64,000 nucleotides of DNA from Candidatus Rokuibacteriota bacterium (GTDB lineage: Bacteria; Methylomirabilota; Methylomirabilia; Rokubacteriales; CSP1-6): the NCBI GenBank assembly GCA_003220345.1, contig QHSC01000092.1:1-64000 (forward strand). Direction: 5' to 3'. The notes below the pieces were generated by a model. That model was not told the origin of the DNA and made no database searches. It saw only the letters and a program-made list of their open reading frames with translations. The position numbers were made by a program, and so were the translations under genes. Below, in pieces: positions 27,899 through 36,528 of the stretch. Positions within the stretch are counted from its first letter, which is position 1. Each line of letters opens with the position of its first letter.

Positions 27899-28761
27899 GA
27901 CTTGCCGACGCCGAACAGGCCGGAGGGCCGGAAGAGGAGCACGAGCAGGAAGATGACGAAGCCAATCGTGTCCTTGTAGGCGACGGAGACGTAGACGGCG
28001 CCCAGCGACTCGACGAGGCCGAGGAGGATCCCGCCCGCGATGGCCCCCGCCACGGAGCCCAGCCCGCCCAGCACCACGATGACGAAGCACTTGGCGATGA
28101 GGATCTCGCCCACGGTGGGATACAGATAGAGCGAGGGTCCCAGCAGCACGCCCGCGGCGCCGGCCAGGGCGCTCCCCAGGCCGAAGGTGACCATGGCGAC
28201 GCGCCCGACGTCGATGCCCATGAGGGCGGCCGCCTCGGCATTCTGGCTGGTCGCGCGAATGGCGCGCCCGAGGTCGGTACGCGCGAGGAAGAGGTACAGG
28301 GCCAGGGTGATGGCGGCCGCCAGGACGAAGGCGAGGGCGAGCGGGATGGGCACGGCAATCCCGAAGGGCCGCAGCGGCGTGATCGCGTACGGGAGCTTGA
28401 TCGTGCGGTAGTCGCCCGTCCACGAGAAGAGCGCGAGATTCGCGATGAGCAGCGAGAGCCCCGCCGTGTAGAGCAGGGTATTGAGCTCGCCGCCCGGGAT
28501 GATCGAGCGGAGAAGGAAGCGGTAGATGAGCATGCCTCCCAGGAACATGAGGGGGACCCAGAGGAGGAGGGACACGAAAGGGTCGATCCGCCACAGGACG
28601 TGACTCCAGAATGCGCCATACATGCCGAGCATCACCAGGTCGCCGTGGGCCAGGTTGATGATCCGCATGACGCCGAACACCACGGTGAGCCCCACGCCGA
28701 TCATGGCGTAGAGCGAGCCGGTCAGGACGCCGCTGACGAGGCTCTGGACGAAGGTTTCCAC
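27895..28761 (-). CDS. livH: LivH-type ABC permease (system 1)
   Basis: 288 residues, about 8 membrane helices. Diagnostic: LVSGVLTGSLYAMIGVGLTVVFGVMRIINLAHGDLVMLG at the start, LGRAIRATSQNAEAAALMGID as coupling loop, and VVLGGLGSVAGAIAGGILLGLVESL near the end. It stands 84 nt after livK; that gap holds a strong hairpin (28774-28838), which may shield or attenuate the message so that the binding protein is made in excess. Confidence 0.93.
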   Translation of the reverse strand: METFVQSLVSGVLTGSLYAMIGVGLTVVFGVMRIINLAHGDLVMLGMYGAFWSHVLWRIDPFVSLLLWVPLMFLGGMLIYRFLLRSIIPGGELNTLLYTAGLSLLIANLALFSWTGDYRTIKLPYAITPLRPFGIAVPIPLALAFVLAAAITLALYLFLARTDLGRAIRATSQNAEAAALMGIDVGRVAMVTFGLGSALAGAAGVLLGPSLYLYPTVGEILIAKCFVIVVLGGLGSVAGAIAGGILLGLVESLGAVYVSVAYKDTIGFVIFLLVLLFRPSGLFGVGKS

Positions 28762-28773
28762 TTGAACGGAGGC

Positions 28774-28838
28774 CGACGGCGGCGGAGGGCTCCTTGGCTC
28801 AAAGAGCCATTTCGCCCGAAGTCCTCCGCCCGCCGTCG
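28774..28838 (-). repeat. Hairpin between livK and livH
   Basis: Arms CGACGGCGGCGGAGG (28774-28788) and CCTCCGCCCGCCGTCG (28823-28838) pair with one bulge; inside, GGCTC-AAA-GAGCC forms a second stem. No run of U follows in the transcript, so it resembles an intra-operon stabilising or attenuating hairpin rather than a full intrinsic terminator. Confidence 0.65.
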
Positions 28839-28845
28839 TCCGGAG

Positions 28846-30084
28846 TTAGCGCTTGACCGTATTGTCCGGGAAAACGTAGTTGGTCTCGGCGTTGGCCTTG
28901 GGCCAGACGTTCATGAGCTTGCCGTCCAGCCACTGCGCGAGCACCGAGTGGTCGGGGGAGTAGATGTTCTGGTTCGTGTACTTGTCGCCGAGCGGACCGG
29001 CCCAGTTCCCGAACTTGACCTTGCCGAACACGGTGGTCATGTCGGTCTTGAGCAGGGCCTGGCGGATGGCATCGCGATCGGCGTCCAGATTGCCGGTGAG
29101 CGACGAGCGCCGCAGCGCGTCCGCGAGCACGTAGATGATGGCGTAGCCCTCGACCTCGTGCTCCTTGGGCCAGATGCCGTACTTGTCGTGGAACTTCTTG
29201 TAGAACTCCTTGGCGGCCGGGTCATTGGGGTTGCCCGACCACGCGGCCGAGGAGAAGACGTTCTGGCTCTGCGGCCCCAGCTCCTTGGCGAGATCCTCGA
29301 CGCCGAACCCGCCGCCGAACCCGACGAAGGCGCGCGGCGCCACGCCGATCTCCTTGGCGTGCTTGGTGAGGAGGATGGCGTCGGTGGTGGCCACGGCCAC
29401 CATCAGGAGGAAGTCCGGGTTGCTCGCCTTGACCTTGGTCATCACCGGCTTGAAGTCGAGGCTGTTGACCGGGTAGGCCTCGTCATTGACGATCGGCACG
29501 TTCTTCGACTTGAGGAACGTCAGCGCCGAGTTCGCGATGGTCTTGCCGAAGACCGTGTTGTCGTAGACGACGGCCGCGGACTTCGGCATGGCGCCCGGCA
29601 CTTCCGTGATGAACTTGTTGAACGCCTGCGGGTAGATGGACCCCGTGGGGTTGTTCCGGAACACCCACTCGAATCCCTTCGAGGTGATGATGTCGGCCGA
29701 GGGGTGGTCGACGACGTACGGTGTCTTGAGCCGCTGGGCCACGGAGGCGATCTCGACGGCCTGGCCCGAGGCGCGGCCCCCCGTGAGGACGAGCACCTTG
29801 GTCTGGGTGATGAGCTTCTCGGCCACAGTGGCGGCCAGCGCGTTCTTGGCCTGGTGGTCGTCGATGATGACCTCGATCTTCTTGCCGTTGACGCCACCCT
29901 TCGCGTTGATCTCCTCGACGGCCATCCCGTACGCCTTCTTGAACTTGTCGCCGAAGGGGGCGTCGGGCCCGGTCATGGGCTGGGGCGCCCCGATCTTGAG
30001 CGTGTCCTGCGCCACGGCGGGCGCCGTCGCGGCGGCGACGAGAAGCATCCCTGACGCGAGGCTGAGAACAAGGCTTCGTCGCAT
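28846..30084 (-). CDS. LivK-like periplasmic amino-acid-type binding protein (system 1)
   Basis: 412 residues: signal peptide (about 1-25, ending APAVAQ), then the type I periplasmic fold of Peripla_BP_6: KIGAPQPMTGPDAPFG, EEINAKGGVNGKKIEVIIDDHQ, and AAVVYDNTVFGKTIANSAL. First gene of livKHMGF system 1. AAGGAGG lies 8 nt before the ATG, and a TTGACA-18-TACAGT promoter lies about 50 nt upstream. The ligand is not predictable; many such proteins in soil bacteria bind aromatic or amide compounds rather than leucine. Confidence 0.9.
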   Translation of the reverse strand: MRRSLVLSLASGMLLVAAATAPAVAQDTLKIGAPQPMTGPDAPFGDKFKKAYGMAVEEINAKGGVNGKKIEVIIDDHQAKNALAATVAEKLITQTKVLVLTGGRASGQAVEIASVAQRLKTPYVVDHPSADIITSKGFEWVFRNNPTGSIYPQAFNKFITEVPGAMPKSAAVVYDNTVFGKTIANSALTFLKSKNVPIVNDEAYPVNSLDFKPVMTKVKASNPDFLLMVAVATTDAILLTKHAKEIGVAPRAFVGFGGGFGVEDLAKELGPQSQNVFSSAAWSGNPNDPAAKEFYKKFHDKYGIWPKEHEVEGYAIIYVLADALRRSSLTGNLDADRDAIRQALLKTDMTTVFGKVKFGNWAGPLGDKYTNQNIYSPDHSVLAQWLDGKLMNVWPKANAETNYVFPDNTVKR

Positions 30085-30127
30085 GACCAGTGCCTCCTTG
30101 CACGGTGACTGGGTGATGGGCGGGGAG

Positions 30128-30157
30128 ACTGTAGAGTCGGGCCGGAAGGATTGTCAA
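30128..30157 (-). promoter_or_regulatory. Sigma70-like promoter of liv system 1
   Basis: On the minus strand TTGACA (30157-30152), an 18-nt spacer and TACAGT (30133-30128). The -35 matches the consensus fully and the -10 at four of six positions. The expected transcript start leaves a leader of about 35 nt carrying AAGGAGG. Confidence 0.6.
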
Positions 30158-30206
30158 GGATGGGCATCGTCTCTCCGCGATGGTTGCCGAAGGGCCCGCG
30201 GCTACC

Positions 30207-31244
30207 TCACGTCCTTGCTCCAAGCTCGCGGCGCACCATCTGGGCGCCTTCCACGAGGGCGCGAAGCTTGGCGCGGGCCGCCTGCCGGCTGCGCGGCACC
30301 AGGCCGCAATCCGTGCAGGGAAAGAGCCGGCCGGGCTCCACGTGCGGCAGCGCCTTCCTGATGCGCTCGGCCACGAGGGCGGGCGACTCGACCTCCTCGG
30401 TGCCCACGTCGATGACGCCGAGGAGGATGTCCTTTCCGCGCGCCTCCGCGAGGAGGGCCACGTCGACCCCGGAGGCCGCGCACTCCACCGAGATCTGAGC
30501 GATCCGCGTCTCGCGAAGGAGCGGAAGGGTGACGGCGTACTGGCCCCATTCCGTGTTGGCTTTCTTCCAGGCGAGCACGCGGGGGATCCCGTAGCTGTAG
30601 CAGATGTGGATGGCCGTGGTGCAGCTCACGCCTTCGATGGCGGCCTCGAGAGCCCGGATCCCCCAGGCCTTGACCTTGTCGAGATAGATGTTGAAGCACG
30701 GCTCGTCGAACTGGATCACCGCCGCCCCCGCCGCGGCGAGGTCGCGCGCCTCGGCGTTCAGGAGCGCGGCGAAGCGCATGGCCAGGCTCTCCTCGTCCTG
30801 CCCGTAGTGCTCGTCGAGCGTGGTGTCGACCATGGTCATGGGACCGGGCAACGCGACCTTGATCGGGCGACGGGTGTGGGCCTTTGCGAAGGCCAGCGCG
30901 GGGCCCATGACGGGCGCGGGCCGCGTCACCTCGCCGACGATCCGCGCCACCTCCTGCTCGGCGACGTAGCGGCCGCCGCGCGTGCGCTTCTTCCCGAGCC
31001 GCTGCGTGTCGGTCCCCGTCAGGCCGTCGAGGAATCCCCAGATGTAGTGCCGGCGCCGCTGCTCGCCGTCGCTGACGATGTCGATGCCCGCCTCCTCCTG
31101 GTCGAGGAGACAGAGCCGCACGGCGTCGTCCTGGGCCTCGCGCAGTCGATCGGCGGGCGGCCCCCACGGCGCGAAGAGCTGAAGACGTGGATCGGCGAGC
31201 CAGGACGGCTTGGGAAGGCTGCCTGCGAGCGTCGTGGTGAGCAT
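30207..31244 (-). CDS. MetE-like cobalamin-independent methionine synthase, catalytic domain only (core-MetE type)
   Basis: 345 residues, equal to the C-terminal catalytic half of MetE (full-length about 750). Zinc-site residues are visible: His213 and Cys215 in IHICYS, Glu254 in ISVECA and a Cys in CTDCGLVP near 317; VIQFDEPCF is the strand-4 motif. Such short proteins transfer a methyl group to homocysteine, and some use methylcobalamin or methylated corrinoid proteins instead of methyl-folate. The gene lies 122 nt upstream of liv system 1 on the same strand. Vitamin-B12-independent thiol methyltransferases of other specificity are the main alternative. Confidence 0.8.
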   Translation of the reverse strand: MLTTTLAGSLPKPSWLADPRLQLFAPWGPPADRLREAQDDAVRLCLLDQEEAGIDIVSDGEQRRRHYIWGFLDGLTGTDTQRLGKKRTRGGRYVAEQEVARIVGEVTRPAPVMGPALAFAKAHTRRPIKVALPGPMTMVDTTLDEHYGQDEESLAMRFAALLNAEARDLAAAGAAVIQFDEPCFNIYLDKVKAWGIRALEAAIEGVSCTTAIHICYSYGIPRVLAWKKANTEWGQYAVTLPLLRETRIAQISVECAASGVDVALLAEARGKDILLGVIDVGTEEVESPALVAERIRKALPHVEPGRLFPCTDCGLVPRSRQAARAKLRALVEGAQMVRRELGART

Positions 31245-31320
31245 GGCCGGGCCACAATAGCGGGGCGCGCGGGATGAGTCAATTCACGGATCGGCAACGT
31301 TCGCGTGGCACGACACGCGC

Positions 31321-31326
31321 TATAAT
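31321..31326 (+). promoter_or_regulatory. TATAAT -10 box upstream of the sugar-type binding protein gene
   Basis: A perfect TATAAT, 65 nt ahead of the ATG at 31392, in the 147-nt divergent gap with the MetE-like gene. No good -35 sits 16-18 nt upstream (CGTTCG), so expression may need an activator. Confidence 0.4.
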
Positions 31327-31391
31327 CCCGGCGCCATGACGAGCCGCCGTCCCGTGCTTCAGAGGACCACCCACCACCGGAGGAGCGAAGG

Positions 31392-32672
31392 ATGAGACGA
31401 GCGCTTGCCCTGCTGCTGATCGCGGGTCTTCTCGGCGCGGCTGGCCCGGCCGTCGCCCAGGGCCCCATCGTGGCCCAGTTCTGGTACTCCTTCGGCGGCA
31501 AGAACCGCGAGGTCACCGAGGCCCACATCAAGAAGTTCAACGAGTCGCAGTCCAAGTACCGGATCGAGGGAACCTTCCAGGGCGACTACTTCCAGGCCCT
31601 GGCCAAGATCCGCGCGGCGGCGGCGACCAAGACCGCCCCCGCCGTCTTCCACGTGATCGGCGAGGCCATGCCCCAGCTCTGGCAGGCGGGGCTGTTCGAG
31701 AACCTCGAGCCCTATGCCAAGGGCGCCAACGGCACCAATCTCGAGGACTTCCTTCCCGGCCAGACCCAGCACACGTACTTCGATTATCTCGGCAAGCCGC
31801 CCGCGCCGCTCTTCGCCCTCCCGTTCTTCCGCAGCACGCCCATCCTCTACTACAACGCCGAGATGCTGCAGGCCAAGGGCGTCAAGGTGCCGACGACCTG
31901 GGACGAGCTGCACGACGTCGCGGGCAAGCTGACCGTGCGTGAGGGCAGCGATGTCAAGGTCTACGGCTTCGAGGTGCCCATCGACTGGTGGTTCTGGTAC
32001 GCGATGCTCCACGAGGCGGGCGGCAGCCTGCTCACCGCTGACGGCAAGAAGGCCGCGTTCCGCGAGAAGGGCGCCGAGGCGCTGCAGTTCTGGGTGGACC
32101 TGGTCAACAAGGACAAGACCATGAAGCGGCCTCCCGGCAAGGACTACAACGCCTGGGAGGTGACCAACACGGATTTCCTGAACCAGCGCGTGGCCATGAT
32201 CTACACCTCCACCGCCTTCCTCAACTACATGACGGAGAACGCGAAGTTCAAGTTCGGGACCGCCTTCCTGCCCGGGAAGGCCAAGCAGGCGGTGCCGACG
32301 GGCGGCACCTTCTTCGTCATCGCCAGGGACGCGCCCGCGCCGCAGAAGGAGGCGGGCTGGGCCTTCATCAAGTGGATGACCGATCCCGCCCAGACCATCT
32401 CGCTCTCCAAGGCCACGGGCTACATGCCCATCCGCACCTCGGCCGTGAACTCGCCGGAGATGCAGGATTTCTACAAGCAGAACCCGAACTACAAGACGGC
32501 CATCGACCAGCTCCGCACGGCCCAGCGCTTCCCGTTCTCGCCGGGGCTCATCGAGATCCAGCGTGAGGTGATCCAGCCGAACCTCGAGGCGGCCGTCCTC
32601 GGCATCAAGACCTCGGCGGAGATCATGCAGGCGGCCGAAGCCAAGGCCAACGAAATCCTGGGCAAGCAATAG
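31392..32672 (+). CDS. Extracellular solute-binding protein family 1 (UgpB/MalE-like)
   Basis: 426 residues: signal peptide to about residue 23 (PAVAQ), then the SBP_bac_1 fold with QFWYSFGGKNREVTEAHIKKFNESQ, a PILYYNAEMLQAKGVKVPTTWDEL hinge segment and the VPTGGTFFVIARDAPAPQKEAGWAFIKWMTDP block near the end. The GGKN context and overall length resemble glycerol-3-phosphate binders (UgpB). It captures a sugar or polyol phosphate-type ligand in the periplasm for the two permeases encoded next. GGAGGAGCGAAGG precedes the ATG. Confidence 0.9.
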   Translation: MRRALALLLIAGLLGAAGPAVAQGPIVAQFWYSFGGKNREVTEAHIKKFNESQSKYRIEGTFQGDYFQALAKIRAAAATKTAPAVFHVIGEAMPQLWQAGLFENLEPYAKGANGTNLEDFLPGQTQHTYFDYLGKPPAPLFALPFFRSTPILYYNAEMLQAKGVKVPTTWDELHDVAGKLTVREGSDVKVYGFEVPIDWWFWYAMLHEAGGSLLTADGKKAAFREKGAEALQFWVDLVNKDKTMKRPPGKDYNAWEVTNTDFLNQRVAMIYTSTAFLNYMTENAKFKFGTAFLPGKAKQAVPTGGTFFVIARDAPAPQKEAGWAFIKWMTDPAQTISLSKATGYMPIRTSAVNSPEMQDFYKQNPNYKTAIDQLRTAQRFPFSPGLIEIQREVIQPNLEAAVLGIKTSAEIMQAAEAKANEILGKQ

Positions 32673-32673
32673 G

Positions 32674-33549
32674 CTGCTGAAACCTGCGCGCGACGCGTGG
32701 CTGGGATGGGGGCTGGTCGCGCCCTCGCTGCTGCTCTTCGCGCTCGTGTACCTCTACCCGGTCGCCTACTCGGCGTGGGTGAGCGTTTACGAGTGGGATC
32801 TCTCGACCCCCGCGCGCTACGTGGGCCTCCAGAACTACCGCGCCCTCTGGTCCGCGGAGTTCGGCGAAGTCGTCGCCAACACCGTCTGGTATTCCGTGGG
32901 CGTCGTCGTCCTGTCCCAGGCCCTGGGGCTGGCTCTCGCCCTCGCGCTCAACAACCGCACGCGACTCGGCGCGCTCTTCCAGGCCTCGATCTTCAGCTCG
33001 TACGTCGTCTCCTGGGTCGCCGTGTCGCTCCTCTGGATCTGGCTCCTCGACCCGCAGTACGGGCTCGTCACCTACCTGCTCCGGCTCGTCGGGCTGCCGT
33101 CGGTGAACTGGCTCGGCGACCACCGCATCGCGCTCTGGTCGCTCGTGCTCGTGACGGTGTGGAAGACGGTGGGCTATCCGCTCGTGATCTATCTCGCCGG
33201 CCTGCAGGCCATCCCCGGCGACCTCCTGGAGGCGGCCGCCCTCGATGGCGCGGGCAGCTGGCAGCGCTTCCGCCACATCACCTGGCCGCTCCTCGCCCCC
33301 ACCAGCCTGTTCCTCTTGATCACGCTCACCGTGGCGAGCTTCCAGGGCTTCGACATCGTCCGGATCATGACCCAGGGCGGGCCGGTCACCGCCACCATGA
33401 TCTACGTCTACTACATCTACGAGCAGGCCTTTCAGTACTTCAAGCTCGGCAAGGCGTCGGCGGCCGTCGTGATCTTCTTCGCACTGATCGTGGGCCTGAC
33501 CTTCCTCCAGTGGCTGCTCTTCCGGCGGCGCCTTCACTACACGGCATGA
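32674..33549 (+). CDS. UgpA/MalF-like carbohydrate ABC permease
   Basis: 291 residues from CTG 32674, six membrane helices. AWLGWGLVAPSLLLFALVYLYPVAYSAWVSVYEWDL is the typical first helix and loop; the coupling EAA segment is LEAAALDGAGSWQRFRHITWPLL. The ORF-track start GTG 32746 falls inside helix 1. Upstream of it, the frame back into the binding-protein gene has no ATG, GTG or TTG; CTG 32674 or 32677, just after that gene's stop, are the only near-cognate starts. Overlaps the next gene by ATGA. Confidence 0.85.
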   Translation: MLKPARDAWLGWGLVAPSLLLFALVYLYPVAYSAWVSVYEWDLSTPARYVGLQNYRALWSAEFGEVVANTVWYSVGVVVLSQALGLALALALNNRTRLGALFQASIFSSYVVSWVAVSLLWIWLLDPQYGLVTYLLRLVGLPSVNWLGDHRIALWSLVLVTVWKTVGYPLVIYLAGLQAIPGDLLEAAALDGAGSWQRFRHITWPLLAPTSLFLLITLTVASFQGFDIVRIMTQGGPVTATMIYVYYIYEQAFQYFKLGKASAAVVIFFALIVGLTFLQWLLFRRRLHYTA

Positions 33550-34373
33550 CGAGCTCGAGTCCTCTCATTCGCGCGCTCACCATCGCCGGGCTCGCCGCGG
33601 TGGCGCTCGTCGAGGTCTTCCCCTACCTCTGGATGCTCAGCACGTCGCTGAAGGACCTTCCCAGCGTGACCCAGTTCCCGCCCACGCTGCTTCCGCATCC
33701 GCCCCGCTGGGACAACTACGCCAAGGCCTGGAGCTCCGGGCCGTTTCTCCACTACGCGATGAACAATGTCATCCAGACCCTGGGCATCCTCGTGCTCCAG
33801 CTCTTCTTTGGCTGCCTCGCGGGCTACGGGTTCAGCAAGACTCGCTTTCGCGGCCGCGACGCCTGCTTCCTGATCGTGATCGCCTGCCTCGTGGTGCCGC
33901 CCCAGGTGCGCTTCGTCCCCCTCTACATGCTCTTCAGCAAGGTCGGCCTGCTCAACACCTACGCCTCGCTCATCCTGCCCTATGCCGTCTCCGCCCTCGG
34001 CACCTTCCTCATCCGCGAGGCCTTCATGCAGATCAGCGACGATATCGTGGATGCCGCGCGCGTGGACGGGGCGGGCGTGCTCACCATCATCTTCCGCATC
34101 ATGGCGCCGATCGCCCGACCCACCCTGGTCGCCTTCTCGCTGTTCAGCGTGGTCTATCACTGGAACGACTTCTTCTGGCCTCTCGTGATGACCACCAACG
34201 AGGCGGTGCGCACGCTGCCCATCGGCGTGGCCATGCTGCGCGAGGAGGGGACGGGGGCGCGGTGGCACATCATCATGGCGGGCAGCATGTTCGTGGTCGC
34301 CCCGGTGCTCCTGGTCTTCGCGGTCGCCCAGCGCCACATCATTCGCGCCTTCACGTTCACATCGCTCAAGTGA
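33546..34373 (+). CDS. UgpE/MalG-like carbohydrate ABC permease
   Basis: 275 residues, six membrane helices. Family marks: EVFPYLWMLSTSLKD in the first loop, NNVIQTLGILVLQLFFGCLAGYGFSKTRF, and the EAA segment DAARVDGAGVLTIIFRIMAPIARP. ATG 33546 overlaps the partner permease stop (ATGA). No UgpC/MalK ATPase gene follows: the next gene, 95 nt on, belongs to another transporter, so the ATPase must be shared or encoded elsewhere. Confidence 0.9.
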   Translation: MTSSSPLIRALTIAGLAAVALVEVFPYLWMLSTSLKDLPSVTQFPPTLLPHPPRWDNYAKAWSSGPFLHYAMNNVIQTLGILVLQLFFGCLAGYGFSKTRFRGRDACFLIVIACLVVPPQVRFVPLYMLFSKVGLLNTYASLILPYAVSALGTFLIREAFMQISDDIVDAARVDGAGVLTIIFRIMAPIARPTLVAFSLFSVVYHWNDFFWPLVMTTNEAVRTLPIGVAMLREEGTGARWHIIMAGSMFVVAPVLLVFAVAQRHIIRAFTFTSLK

Positions 34374-34383
34374 TCGGGGAACC

Positions 34384-34412
34384 TTGACAGGTCACCGCAA
34401 GTTTGCTAAAAG
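34384..34412 (+). promoter_or_regulatory. Sigma70-like promoter of liv system 2
   Basis: TTGACA (34384-34389), a 17-nt spacer and TAAAAG (34407-34412) in an unusually AT-rich patch. The leader would be about 48 nt and carries GAGGAGGA 5 nt before the ATG at 34468. The location right after the UgpE-like stop separates the two transporter operons. Confidence 0.6.
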
Positions 34413-34467
34413 AAAGGGCAATTCCGAGCTGACCCGACTCATTCCCGAACATTTGAGGAGGACCCGA

Positions 34468-35646
34468 ATGACCACATCGCTGTGGAAACTCGCGGGCGCC
34501 GCAGCCGTGACGGTGCTCTTCGGCATATCCGAAGTCGAGGCGCAGGCCCCGCTCAAGATCGGCGCTTCGCTGTCGTTGACCGGCACCTACGCCAAGCCCG
34601 GCACGTACCAGAAAGAGGGCTACGAGATCTGCGCCGACGAGCTCAACGCCAAGGGTGGGCTTCTCGGGCGCAAGGTCGAGTTCGTGATGTACGACGACCA
34701 GTCCTCCACCCAGACCGCGCAGCGGCTCTACGAGAAGCTCATCACGGAGGACAAGGTGGAGGCGGTGATGGGCCCGTACTCCTCCGCGATCACCGAGTCG
34801 GTGGCGGGAATCAGTGAAAAGTACAAGAAGGTCATGGTCTCGCCCCTGGCCGCGACCACGTCGATCTTCCGGCAAGGGCGCAAGTACATCTTCATGGTCA
34901 TCTCTCCGGCCGAGTTCTACCTGGAAGGGCTCGTGGACATGGGGGCCAAGCGCGGGCTCAAGACCATCGCCATCGTCAACGAGGACACGCTCTTCCCCAA
35001 GGCCACCGTGGTGGGCACGGAGGAGCTGGCGAAGAAGCGCGGGCTCCAGGTTGTCCTCCGGGAGGCCTACCCGAAGGGGAACACGGATTTCTCGGCGCTC
35101 CTTGTGAAGATCAAGGCGGTCAATCCGGACATCATCGCGGCGGCGACCTACTTCGACGACGCCGTCGCCATCACGCGGCAGATGAAGGAGCTGAACGTCA
35201 ATCCGAAGATGTTCGGGGTGACCGTGGGTGGCGACATCCCCGAGTTCCACACGCTCCTCAAGCAGAATGCGGAATACGTGTACGGCTCGACCCAGTGGGA
35301 CGAGGTGCTGCCGTATCCGGGACAGAAGGAATTCCTGTCCGCCTACCAGAAGAAGTTCAAGCACGAGCCTTCGTACCACGCGGCCGCGGGCTACGCGGGC
35401 TGCCTCATCTATGCCGAGGGCGTCAAGCGCGCGAAGAGCCTGGATGCCGATCTCGTCCGCGCCGAGCTCTTGAAGCTCAAGATCCGCACGGCCTTCGGAG
35501 ACTACACGGTGGACCAGGACGGCTTCCAGACGGCGCACAAGATGGTGATGATCCAGTGGCAGGACGGCAAGCGGGTGGTCGTGTGGCCGGATGACCTGGC
35601 CAGCGGCAAGCTTCGCTTCCCCACGCCGCCCTGGAGCCAGCGGTAG
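34468..35646 (+). CDS. LivK-like periplasmic binding protein (system 2)
   Basis: 392 residues. Signal peptide to about 24 (ISEVEAQ), then a Peripla_BP_6 fold: KIGASLSLTGTYAKPGTYQKEGYEI, DELNAKGGLLGRKVEFVMYDDQS and VMGPYSSAITESVAGISEKY. ATG 34468 is taken because of GAGGAGGA upstream; the track start at 34384 lies in the promoter. Leads livK-H-M-G-GT-MT-F. The TGTYAKPG ligand loop differs from that of system 1, so the ligands probably differ. Confidence 0.9.
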   Translation: MTTSLWKLAGAAAVTVLFGISEVEAQAPLKIGASLSLTGTYAKPGTYQKEGYEICADELNAKGGLLGRKVEFVMYDDQSSTQTAQRLYEKLITEDKVEAVMGPYSSAITESVAGISEKYKKVMVSPLAATTSIFRQGRKYIFMVISPAEFYLEGLVDMGAKRGLKTIAIVNEDTLFPKATVVGTEELAKKRGLQVVLREAYPKGNTDFSALLVKIKAVNPDIIAAATYFDDAVAITRQMKELNVNPKMFGVTVGGDIPEFHTLLKQNAEYVYGSTQWDEVLPYPGQKEFLSAYQKKFKHEPSYHAAAGYAGCLIYAEGVKRAKSLDADLVRAELLKLKIRTAFGDYTVDQDGFQTAHKMVMIQWQDGKRVVVWPDDLASGKLRFPTPPWSQR

Positions 35647-35655
35647 CCTGAGCCC

Positions 35656-36528
35656 TTGTCCGTCATCACGCCCGCCATGCTAGGCCAGGTCGTCATCTCT
35701 GGCCTGCTGGCGGGCGCGCTGTATGCCATGGTCGCCCTCGGGCTCGGGCTCATCTTCGGCGTGATGCGCGTGCTCAATGTCTCCCACGGCCCGCTGCTCA
35801 TGCTGGGGGCGTACACGACGTTCTGGCTCTTCCAGTGGCTCGGGCTGAACCCCTACCTCTCGCTCCTTGTCACGATGCCGCTTCTCTTCCTGGTCGGCAT
35901 GGCCTTGCAGCGTCTCTTCGTCCGACGCGTGGTGGACGCCCCCGAGCTCTCCTCGCTCCTCCTCACGTTCGGGGTGTCCATCGCCATCGTGAACCTTGCC
36001 CAGCTCGCCTTCACGGCCGACCTCCGTTCCGTGGAATACCTGACCGGCTCCTTCGTGTGGGGACCGTTCGCCTTCTCCAAGTCGCGCGTCATCGCCTGCG
36101 CCTTCGCCATCGTCATCACCACCGCCGCCTTCCTGTTCCTCCGGAAGACGCGTCTCGGCAAGGCGGTGCGCGCCGTCTCGCAGAGCCGTGAGGTCGCCCA
36201 GGTCTGCGGCATCGATGTCGGCCGCATCCACATGCTGGCCTTCGGTATCGGCTCGGCCCTGGCCGCGGCGGGCGGGTCGCTGGTGGCCGTCATGGTGGCG
36301 ATCCAGCCCGAGATGGGACAGGTCTACACCTTCAAGTCCTTCCTCGTCATCGTGCTGGGCGGGGCGGGGAACTATCCGGGGGCGCTCCTGGGCGGCCTCC
36401 TCCTGGGACTGATCGAGCAGCTCTCCTCGCTCTTCCTCACCACCCAGGTCAATGAAGCGGTCGCCTATGTCCTGCTGGTTCTCGTCCTGCTCGTGCGTCC
36501 CACCGGCCTCCTGAAGGGCCGCGCGTGA
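35656..36528 (+). CDS. livH: LivH-type ABC permease (system 2)
   Basis: 290 residues, TTG start. VISGLLAGALYAMVALGLGLIFGVMRVLNVSHGPLLMLGAY, coupling loop GKAVRAVSQSREVAQVCGIDVGRI and VIVLGGAGNYPGALLGGLLLGLIEQL are standard LivH blocks; about eight membrane helices. Overlaps the LivM start by GTGA. Confidence 0.93.
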   Translation: MSVITPAMLGQVVISGLLAGALYAMVALGLGLIFGVMRVLNVSHGPLLMLGAYTTFWLFQWLGLNPYLSLLVTMPLLFLVGMALQRLFVRRVVDAPELSSLLLTFGVSIAIVNLAQLAFTADLRSVEYLTGSFVWGPFAFSKSRVIACAFAIVITTAAFLFLRKTRLGKAVRAVSQSREVAQVCGIDVGRIHMLAFGIGSALAAAGGSLVAVMVAIQPEMGQVYTFKSFLVIVLGGAGNYPGALLGGLLLGLIEQLSSLFLTTQVNEAVAYVLLVLVLLVRPTGLLKGRA

